From positions 2,009 through 29,352 of the forward strand of contig BRYA01001459.1 in the NCBI GenBank assembly GCA_030267965.1: DNA of 27,344 nucleotides, written 5' to 3'. The translations under genes were made by a program, and so were the position numbers. Positions 1-7,976 of the stretch are shown here, in pieces. A model generated the notes under the pieces. That model was given only the letters and a program-made list of their open reading frames with translations. It had not been told where the DNA came from and did not search any database. This DNA is from Triparma columacea. Taxonomy: Eukaryota > Sar > Bolidophyceae > Parmales > Triparmaceae. Positions within the stretch are counted from its first letter, which is position 1. Each line of letters starts with the position of its first letter.

Positions 1-116
1 GCTCAAAGGTCAAACCAAGCAGCATAGGCAGTGCAGCTGTCTTGTACACCACCCTGGCAGCCTCTGCAAGCCCCCATTCGACCATCCAGGGGTTCCACCA
101 AGTCGAACATTTGAGG
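1..116. other. Left edge, no assigned gene
   Basis: No gene is supported here. On the minus strand one frame stays open from about position 142 to the window edge and would encode a hydrophobic stretch containing EWGLAEAARVVYKTAALPML. It might be the first exon of a gene lying mostly outside the window, but there is no recognisable domain, and the open frame is too short to count as evidence. Confidence 0.3.
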
Positions 117-3100
117 TCAGGGGTTAGCACAAACCCTAACCCTTCCACGATCGCCAACCATTGTGATTGCACGCATATTATTCTCCTCCGCAGCTGGACC
201 GTCGACGGGACCATCGATGTGACCGAAGGGTAGGCGAGAATTGTTGAGCATGTCCTTCAACTCGCACATCCCATGTTCTTCTGTCTCCCAAACAACTCCA
301 AGGCACTGGGCAATGTTGGGGTGCCTAAGTGTCCCAATGAGTTTGAGTTCAAGAAAGAACCTTTCTAATGTCTCTTGGGTGAGAGCTGAAGGGAGGATCT
401 CCTTGTAAGCGCACTTTGTCCCGTGGTAGTCTGCTATGAGAACATTACCAAACGCACCCTTGCCAAGAGAAACCATGTTTCCCTTCTTATCTCTCTCAAA
501 CTCTAGCTCAAAGCTACTAACAAGCAAGGATGGCTCAATGTTGTTCCTTGAAACCTTTTCAGCTGCTTGACTATCTTTTCTTGTTTCGTAGGCTTTTATC
601 TCTATGCTCTTGTCAAAGTATTTTCTGAGGTCTGAGATGATTTTGAGAAAATTGGTTGCAAAGATGTTGACAAAATGTGCTGGAATTTGGCCCTTCATGT
701 CAACCTTCGAAACAAATGTAAGTTTTGTTTGAGGCACTTCTCCAATAGCTTCTGTTGGCTCAAAGTAAAAGGTTCCCATTCCTTCAACCAAGATGTTGCC
801 TTTCTTGACGGGGTATTTTTTCTTCACTTTCTCTGAATCTGAAAAACTTATTATCATACAGCCATTTTCCAGCTTCTTCCAAATCGTGATATTCCTACCG
901 TCTCGAGCAGACATACCTGGGATTCCCAAATTTCGTGAAGTGATGTAGTAGAGGGTATGCTCATTGACGTGCTCAACCTTCAAGTCTGTTATTCCTTTCT
1001 CTTTTGCTTGTCGCAGACGAGTTCTACTATCAAGATTACTTACAATCCAGGCTGCACCTTCTACAGCAGTTGTGTCGAGAGTGGTTGATGCAAAAGTTGT
1101 GCCCACACTCTCTCCTTCTAAGTAAAACAACTTCATGTCAACTCTTTCGTCAGGGCTCTTCAGTTCCTTTGCCTTGTGGTTGCTTTCTTTGCACCTCACA
1201 AGCTGTTCCATGCTCCTTTCTATTTGTTTCTCCTCTTCAGGATCGTAGTTTTGAAGCTTGTTCTTCATCTTATCTGCCTTCTTAGCAAGTTCTATCTTGT
1301 CAAACTGACTGTCACTCAGGACTCCTTCCGCTGGAATTACCATTGCCAATCCCCCTTTAGATTCTGCGGACCTCTTCTGAAGGAAGAAGAAGGTAAAGAG
1401 AAGAGTTGTAACCACTGCGCTAACAGCAAGGCCTGCAACAAGGGCAGTGTTGCCTTTGGAGCCACTTGTTGTTGCAGTTTCATTGCAGTGAATTCCAGCA
1501 AACCCTGAGATACACTGTGTGCAGGTGCAGTTGCCTGTTGTGCCTCCAATTGTTCCACCATTGGTACAAAAGAAGTTCCCATCTCTCCCCACATCAGTTT
1601 GCTTCAAAGTGGCCTCACAGTCAGAAGGAGTCTCGCAGTGAGAACCTTCAAACCCAGGGCTACATGTACAGGTGCAAGATTCTGCAAACCCATTGACAGT
1701 CCCGTCATTGATGCAGTAGAAGTTTCCTTGATTTTCAAGAGACCCGTCATCAGCAGGATTAGAGGTGGCATGACAGGTACGGATGCAAGCTAAAGCATTA
1801 GTACTGTAGCCTTCTGCACAGGTAGCGCAGTTTGGGCCATCAAATCCTTCATTGCAGGAAGTGCAGGTACATTGTCCTGCAATTCCTCCTACAGTTCCTC
1901 CATTTATGCAGAAGAAGTTCCCACCACTCTCCAGAGAACCATCATCAGAAGGATTGGCACTAGCTACACAGTTAAGGAAACACCAGGGAGCATCACCAAT
2001 GTAACCTTCTGCGCAGGTTTCACAGTGTGGACCGCCAACACCATCAAAGCAGGAAGTGCAAGTGCAAGAACCAGCAGATCCACCTATTGTTCCTCCATTT
2101 ATGCAGTAGAAAATTCCATCATTCTCCAGAGAACCATCATCAGAAGGGTTGGCACTAGCTACACAGTTAGGGAAACACCAGGGGGCATCGCCACTGTAAC
2201 CCTCCGCGCAGGTTTCACAGTGTAGACCGCCAACATAATCGTAGCAGGAAGTGCAGGTACAAGAACCAGCAGATCCACTTACAGTTCCTCCATTTATGCA
2301 GTAGAAGTTACCACCATTCTCCAGAGAACCGTCATCAGAAGGATTGGCACTAGATACACAGTTAAGGAAACACCAGGGGGCATCACCGCTGTAGCCTTCT
2401 GCGCAGGTAGCACAGTTTGGACCTCCAACACCATTATAGCAGGAAGTGCACGTACAAGACCCAGTCATTCCGCCAACCTGCCCTCCATTTATGCAGTAGA
2501 AGTTTCCGTCTGATCCGTCATCTGTTGGTTCTGAGGTTGCTTGGCAACTATCGGCTATCTCACAGTGTGTACCACTGTAGTGAGTGTCACATAAAGTGCA
2601 GGTGCAAAATGAGTCAACCTCATTCCAAACACCCCCGATTTCCCCCCCGTTAACACAGTAGAAGTTCCCGTTTGAGCCATCGTCAGAGGGGGAGCTACTG
2701 GCAACACAAGGATCGGCGAGGCAGCCAGAGTACGAGTATTTTTTGCCATTGATGGTGCCATAAGTGTCCAAAGTGGACCCTGAGAAAGGAGAGAGGTAAG
2801 AATAGGAATTGGTGTAGCAGTAACGCAAAGTGAGTTGTGTGGTTAGGAATGGTTCTACAGACTACACAATCCTCATTCTCGTCTTACCTTGGATTGGAGT
2901 GTAGGAGGAGTAGGGAGAAGGGCACGTATTGTGGATGGTGATGGTTGGTGAACCATAAGAGGATCTGTAAATATCATCACCATTCCCTGAGTCTGCTGTG
3001 TTTCCAATGAAGCTTGTTCCGTAGATATTGACAGTAGTTCCACTATCATCACTTCCACTACCATCAACATAAATTGCACCTCCAGAAGTAGCTCTATTGT

Positions 3101-4598
3101 TGGAGAAGACACAGAGCTTCAAGTCCACAATGGCACCAAACCCGATATCAACCCCTCCACCAGAACCAGAACTACTATACCCCTTGTCGAAGGTTAGAGC
3201 TCGGAGAATAAGTGTACCACTCCCAGTACTAAACACCCACATCCCTCTTCTTTCATTCTCTCCATCCAACACACAGCTTGCGTTGTCCTCCACACACTTG
3301 ATCTCTCCATTCAAGGAAAATAGCGACAGCATGTAATCATTATCTGCACAAGTCCCCTCTGAGCATTTATATGGCCCAACAGCTAGACTAGCAGTGTCAC
3401 CATTCCCCATGATGGAGTTGCCAGACTCACTGACCGCGTTGTACAGCGCGTTCATATTATCCACACTAACCCCGCTCACTCCTGCTATGAGCAAGAAAAG
3501 GAAGAAAGCTAGGTTGAATCCCTTAATGTTTGCTATTCCTTTGAAAGGGGAGACATTTCTTGTTCTGCTCCTCTTTTCTCCTCTTTTTCCCCACCTACCC
3601 TGCACCTTGCCGTGCCTTCTTTCACACTTCCCTTTCAATCCTCCCTCCGCCTTGAAGAAGTTCGCCGCAATCACGAAAAAAATCACAGCGAAAAGGGTGT
3701 CCAGAGTGAGACAGAGACAAATCGTCTCCACCCCTGAATTCCCCAATGCCTTGCTAGAATCGACCGCGCGCCTTGAGTCGACGTTGAATACCGCGTCCTT
3801 TGCCCCTGAGAGAAGGTATACCGTGCCACGCAGCAAACTCTCAACTCCCTTGCAGCATTTTCCAAGAATGGAGGTCGGAGAGGTGATTTTTTCCCATTTC
3901 AACGGACAGTTCTTGTCCGCCCCTTCATCACTCGTCTCTGCCTTGTCCTTTTCGACTCCCCTGAAGCTAGTTCTGGCGCTTGCATTGAAGGCACAGCTAG
4001 AACCGTAAATATGTGCCTCACCAGAGGAGCTGCTCCTTCCCAACAAGACCGGCGTCTCGTCCTCTTTACCACATACGCCGATATTGTGGTCGCGGTCACG
4101 CTCATCACTCTCTTGATAAGTGTCGTTGTTGGCAGAAGCAGCAATAATCCCATGTGTGGGTCCAGCACTCTCAACATGAGCATCTCCCCCTGGCCCTTTG
4201 TTGTGCTTTGTGTTGTCGTAGTTATCATTGTCGCGACAATAATCTGCGCGACTAGACACTCTAGTAGTATGTATTCTCATCGGTATCAATGTCGGCAGTG
4301 TCGACGCTCCACCGTTCCAGCTCCTTGATGTTGAAATTTCCCTCTCCATCCCGATGTGGAGCTCTGAAGGCGCGACGGTACCTGTTCCACGATCGCTAAC
4401 CATTGTGATTGCATGCATATTATTCTCCTCCATAGCTGGACCGTCGATGGGACCATCGATGTGACCGAAGGGTAGGCGAGAACCGATGAGCATGTCCTTC
4501 AACTCGTATATCCCAAGTTTGACCTTTGAAGGTAGCACGGCGTACGCCACGCGTCTGGCAGGAGGAGGTACGGAACTAAGAATGTTTGCGCCCGCCAT
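117..4598 (-). CDS. Receptor-like protein: Pmp repeats, seven EGF-like modules, TM, START-like domain, truncated kinase
   Basis: Two open frames, 4598-2888 and 2779-117, join across a 108-base intron (2780-2887; donor GTAAGA, CTAAC branch site, acceptor TTTCTCAG); the split codon stays in phase. Order from the N-terminus: a hydrophilic region, a hydrophobic helix (near 3680), a second hydrophobic segment AFFLFLLIAGVSGVS that could be a signal peptide, two chlamydial-Pmp-type motifs (FSNNRATSGGAI, FIGNTADSG), seven cysteine-rich EGF-like modules (about 1479-2708), a membrane helix (about 1380-1445), a START-like lipid-binding region (about 580-1256), and a kinase N-lobe (about 270-473) with glycine loop GKGAFGNV, lysine in CAYKEI and a helix-C glutamate. 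HRD and DFG are absent: the frame runs into a repeated segment and stops. The domains suggest a surface receptor signalling to the cytoplasm, but this copy should lack kinase activity. The true start is unclear because the frame also connects upstream by splicing. Confidence 0.75.
131..142 (+). promoter_or_regulatory. Telobox-like motif AAACCCTAACCC
   Basis: The word AAACCCTAACCC matches the plant-type telobox. It overlaps the last codons of the receptor frame read on the other strand. Its role here is unknown. It is listed because similar words occur upstream of VPS13 and of the zinc-finger gene. Confidence 0.3.
143..273 (+). repeat. 131-base direct repeat, copy 1
   Basis: This segment aligns without gaps to 4385-4515 in the same orientation, 121 of 131 positions identical; nine of the ten differences are transitions. 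Read on the minus strand it supplies the tail of the receptor frame after the kinase N-lobe (ELKDML ... LPFGHIDGP). All ten differences would change the encoded amino acid, so the repeat does not look protein-constrained in that frame. Confidence 0.85.
1779..2546 (-). repeat. Tandem repeat of about 195 bases encoding EGF-like modules 2-5
   Basis: The DNA is visibly periodic: each unit encodes about 65 residues starting with C-x-x-x-x-x-P-S/T-D-D-G-S, then F-Y-C-I-N-G-G, C-T-C-T-S-C, and C-A-E-G-Y. The units at about 1779-2360 are nearly identical at the DNA level, suggesting recent duplication or gene conversion. Modules 1, 6 and 7, outside this span, are more diverged. Confidence 0.85.
4385..4515 (+). 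repeat. 131-base direct repeat, copy 2
   Basis: This is the partner of 143-273. Homology starts at TTCCACGATCGC and ends at ATCCCA, after which the flanks differ. Here the segment is read in frame between the upstream signal-peptide gene and the receptor N-terminus. The pair brackets the complete receptor body, with a unit length of 4242 bases. Confidence 0.85.
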
Positions 4599-5790
4599 CC
4601 ACCCGTTGAACGTGTTGAAGATTAATCCAGGGTGAGATTGAGGTCTGCCTGAGGTCTCCGCTGGAGGGTGGAAGTGAGTGAGTTCGACGAAAGTTAGAAT
4701 CTACCAAAATGCATACCCCGGCGGTCCCACAAACGACCAAAATGCCCACCTCCCTCCGTCCCCTCCACTCCTCGCACTCACCTCGTTCGTCCCCTCCACC
4801 TGCCCTTTTCCACGACACCTTTTCTTGATGCATGCTGCCCACTGCAGCACCGACGGCGACACCAGGAGCTGCAAGTCGTTCCTGCGGACATGGCGACCAG
4901 GCAATAAAGCTCGAGCGAAGGCGCCCCGTCACCTCAAAGCCTGGCAGCGCTTTGTACTCAGCACTTAATCCCACGCAACTTACGTCCTCGATCCTCAGCT
5001 GCGAGGGGGGGGTCAATTGAATATGTGTAGTATCCCCATGCAAAGCATTGACTAGCTGTGGCCCGTCGACCATTCCAAGCCTTGAAGCGCTCTCTCGCAA
5101 AGTGTCCTCGTCGACGACGCAACTTTCAACCAAAGCTTGGTCGACACTGACCTCGATCAAAGCCCTGCTCTTGTCGAAGCCGATGCTCCCCTCCTCACAT
5201 TGCTCTGCAAGCTCGGGTACAGCGAGGCGACCACCCTCTTGCTTTGCAGTCTCAATGTTGTGCTGCAACCACTCGGAGTAGTTGGCCGGAACAGCAGCAG
5301 CGTTGAGTTCCGCGTGATCCTCATTGAGAACGATCTCTCTCCCCTGCTCCGAAATACTGGGGATGCTGTGGAGAGGAAGGTCATTCTTCACGTCAGACGT
5401 GCCTTGGAAATGTTCGTCAAGCACAAGCTCATCACCCTGGCGTGCGTCTATGTGAAAGGGTGTTAGAATCTGGTTTCCAGCGCCGCGTGAAATCAGACGC
5501 TCGCATTTCTTACCTTCCGTGTCCTTGCGTTGTCCTTGAGAGATTCCTGGTGAGCTGTCGCACAGAAGACTCAACATGAATAGGAGGAAGAAGGCGAGGG
5601 ATAGGGGGAGGAATCCAGCAGATCTAGATCACGAAAGCGAAGTGATGATTAGTTAGCTTGTCTGTAATACACGGTTATACTCCCAGTTGTTCCCATGCTA
5701 ACAAACGCGTCCCCAAAACTGCTTGGGCAACCCCCCCCCCCCTCGGCTTTGGACATCCTGTTCAATGACACACCTGATGTACCCTCTCAT
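4576..5790 (-). CDS. Predicted secreted or ER-entering protein, unknown function
   Basis: The open frame 5577-4576 extends upstream to a signal-peptide core (AFFLLFMLSLLC). A plausible first exon at 5790-5774 (encodes MRGYIR) is joined by a 150-base intron (5624-5773; donor GTGTGT, branch CTAAC, acceptor CTAG) that keeps the frame. The rest is hydrophilic and acid-rich with no family I recognise. The last 41 codons of the unspliced frame are probably intronic: a GTGAGT donor at 4781 and an acceptor at 4661 (branch TTCTAAC, then CCTCCAG) remove 121 bases and carry translation, in phase, into the frame that contains repeat copy 2 and the receptor. If both joins are used, the fused product is 1764 residues. 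Otherwise this is a separate gene broken by insertion of the receptor unit. Confidence is moderate for the gene and low for the ends. Confidence 0.5.
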
Positions 5791-6104
5791 CCTCAGGCAC
5801 TATGATGATAGTGTGTAGTGTGGGTGGGAATTTCGCCGCGTCGCTCTAATGTCGTAATTTCCAAATAAACTGTCTTGAAAACTTTATTTGCTTCTCCAAA
5901 GCAAAATTTCTCATTCGGACTCGGTCCGACTCGGTAAACGGCCCCTGGAATATATTTAGCCAAAACACTGGAGAGGAAATCTAGGGCGGTCTGAAAATCA
6001 AGATAGAAACGCTTTGAATACGATTTCTTACCAATAGTTCAAAAGGACACAAAAAACGCGTTTAACTGTACACCCACCCCGACCACCTCCTTCCTCCACT
6101 CCCC
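5791..6104. other. Intergenic: upstream of signal-peptide gene, downstream of COMMD9
   Basis: No coding signal is seen. On the minus strand an AATAAA lies near 5882 and may be the poly(A) signal of the COMMD9 gene, which ends at 6105. Small items present: a short palindrome CACTATGATGATAGTG at 5798-5813 and two tandem copies of a CGGACTCGGT-like decamer near 5916-5935. Nothing else stands out. Confidence 0.5.
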
Positions 6105-6966
6105 TCACACCTTTGACAGCTGGTCCTTGATTTTCGTGAGCCCGTCTAAGAATGTGTCGACTCCCGCCTTGTCCAGTTCTATCGTTACGATTTTGTTGTC
6201 CCCATTGTCGTCCACACCCAGGCTTAGCGTAACCTTTGAAGCTCCGGAGACACCTGTTGCTGAGCCGCTGGGGAGCGATGCGCGCCAGGCGATGTTCGAA
6301 GGGTCTAGCCGCGCGGGTGACACCTTGCCCTCGATTGCCGCCGCCCTCCACATGTCCGCTAGGTTAGGTACTAGCGTGGCTAGGAGATTGATTATTTTGC
6401 CGTCGAGGCTGGCGCCTGAAAGTATCGACTTTACATACTCGGCAGTCTTGGCGGCGTCGCTGTGCTGGTAGAGGACGTCCTTGACGAACTTCTTCATGGC
6501 ATTGTACAGATCTTCATGAAGGAGAGGAGGACGGGAAGGGGAGGGGGAAGATAGGGGTGAGAAGGGGAAGAAGGATAAGGAGGAGGAGGAGAAGGAGGTG
6601 GTGGAGAGACAAAAATGTGGCCGGAAACTCGCGTGCGGGGATTTTTGATATGCGTCCTGCTATGCCCAAGGGTTCCTGCCAATTTCACCACCCTCCTCCC
6701 CACCCCCGCTTGCCCATACACCCCAACCTCCTCTCCCCCCCCTACACCTTTCTTCCCCCCCCCTTCCCCCTACACCGTGCCCCTCCTTGTTCCTTACCTT
6801 CTTGCTGGTTGGCCGAAAGGTTGAAAGCGACAAGGCACTCTGCAACTGAAGCAGGGACGAAAGGGGATGTTGTGGAGGCATGGAGAAATGTCCTATTGAG
6901 GGTAGCCGCGAGGGCTGTTTTAGATGGGGCGGAGCTCAGGAGTCCAATGTGCTTGTAGTTCACCAT
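6105..6966 (-). CDS. COMMD9: COMM domain-containing protein 9
   Basis: Exon 1 is 6966-6798 and exon 2 is 6511-6105. The 286-base intron (donor GTAAGG; acceptor ATGAAG after an unusually long pyrimidine tract) splits an Asp codon in phase, giving 191 residues; human COMMD9 is 198. Exon 1 carries the helical HN domain, beginning MVNYKHIGLLSS. Exon 2 carries the end of that domain and the COMM domain, with the family Trp in NIAWR and a C-terminus DTFLDGLTKIKDQLS that closely resembles COMMD9 rather than other COMMD members. COMMD9 is a subunit of the Commander (CCC/Retriever) complex, which recycles membrane proteins from endosomes. An in-frame ATG at 7026 would add 20 residues; 6966 aligns better. 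The acceptor lacks the usual CTAAC/CAG form, so that junction is the weakest point. Confidence 0.8.
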
Positions 6967-7104
6967 TTGGTAATGCACCGCCTTTTTGGGCTGGTTTTGT
7001 TTCCTTGGATGGGAGAATGGACCCAATTTCCAAGCTGTTCCAAAGTGGAAAAAGAAACGTGAGGTCTCGCCACCGCTGTACCCTCCAGTAGTTGTCCGTC
7101 CGAA
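6967..7104. promoter_or_regulatory. Short divergent promoter region
   Basis: Only 138 bases separate the COMMD9 start (minus) from the membrane-protein start (plus), so the two genes presumably share a bidirectional promoter. No TATA box or other known element is obvious. Confidence 0.5.
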
Positions 7105-7927
7105 ATGGACAAGAGTTTGTTAGATGATTCTTCTGAATCTCCGCCTCTACCCAGAGGTGTCAATTGGGGACAATGGCGCATCGAGCAGGTGAGACCCCTG
7201 TGAAATATGGGAGTTTCGCAAGCTGTTGGATCCCCCTTGCTCTAGCTGTTCGCCCCCTCCAACCGCCCCTTCCCCCCCCCCTCCCCCCGCCCCTGCCTCC
7301 CCTCCCTTTCAGCCTGACTTCTTCCTCAAGAAGGCCATCTTCATCACCCTTGCAACCTACGCCTTCATCCCCGTCATGTCCCTCCACGACCACAACAAGC
7401 TCAGTGCTTACACCTACGCCGGTCTGCTGATCGGTATCCACGTCCTCTTCATTATAATCTACATGTACCGCGTCAAGTTCACTCAACTAGACTACGAACG
7501 AAAGGGGCTCTTGTCCAGGGTTTTAGGGCTGCTGTTTTGCGTCATGCTTCTTGGGCTAGTGTCTGAGAGCTTGGAGAAGGACGATTTATCCATCCTAGCC
7601 CTCGAGGTGAGAGAAGTTCCGCAATTCCTGAGAAGGATAGTACGTACGCTTTGCTCTACCTACTGACAAGTTGCTCCCATCTCCCCCTTCCCCTCCCTAG
7701 CTAATCGGGCTGGTCGGCGTGCATCTTCTAATACTGTTATGCCTGACTGTTAAAGTGGTAGGCGACGCCATCGTCGAGGTGAGGGAGTCGGCTCGCCTCG
7801 CTAGGGGGTGACAAAAGAGAGGCATCCGGCAGTTTTCAACTTACCATCATCGTCAAATCCCCCCTTCCCGCTCTCCGCATGCTCAACACACGCACAGGGG
7901 GAAACCATTGACGGAGCCGGAGTATAA
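7105..7927 (+). CDS. Small polytopic membrane protein, four exons, unknown family
   Basis: Exons are 7105-7188, 7313-7606, 7701-7778 and 7898-7927; introns 7189-7312, 7607-7700 and 7779-7897 all begin GTGAG, end in AG, and lie in phase 0. The product is 161 residues. It starts MDKSLLDDSSESPP, has a short N-terminus containing WGQWRIEQ, then about four hydrophobic segments (KAIFITLATYAFIPVM, AGLLIGIHVLFIIIYMY, LLSRVLGLLFCVMLLGL, LIGLVGVHLLILLCL), and a hydrophilic tail ending in GAGV. The last exon encodes only nine residues and the stop. I do not recognise the family. The gene runs head-to-head with COMMD9 and tail-to-tail with the MRS2 gene, with 49 bases between stops. Confidence 0.7.
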
Positions 7928-7976
7928 AAAGGAAAGTCAATCTTGTTGTTGTTCTTTTTTGTCTCCGCTTATTTTA
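7928..7976. terminator. Shared convergent 3' region
   Basis: Two convergent genes end here with only 49 bases between stop codons. On the minus strand TAATAAAATAAG overlaps the MRS2 stop codon and supplies an AATAAA poly(A) signal at the very end of the gene, so the two transcripts almost certainly overlap. Confidence 0.5.

Noticed and set aside
3394..4328. Long plus-strand open frames opposite the receptor N-terminus
   Set aside because: They have no domain, no splice logic and biased composition; the minus frame continues through signal-peptide, Pmp and EGF sequence.
4..4534. CAAAGGTCAAAC at 4-15 and its reverse complement at 4523-4534, possible terminal inverted repeats of a mobile element
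   Set aside because: Dozens of 12-base matches are expected by chance in a window this size, the positions are not symmetric about the 131-base repeats, and no transposase is encoded between them.
5798..5813. Short palindrome CACTATGATGATAGTG
   Set aside because: Six-base arms are common by chance, and nothing links it to a function.
7164..7430. Plus-strand open frame beginning MGTMAHRAG
   Set aside because: It reads through a GTGAG intron and its C-rich tract in the wrong frame; the spliced model starting at 7105 explains the region.
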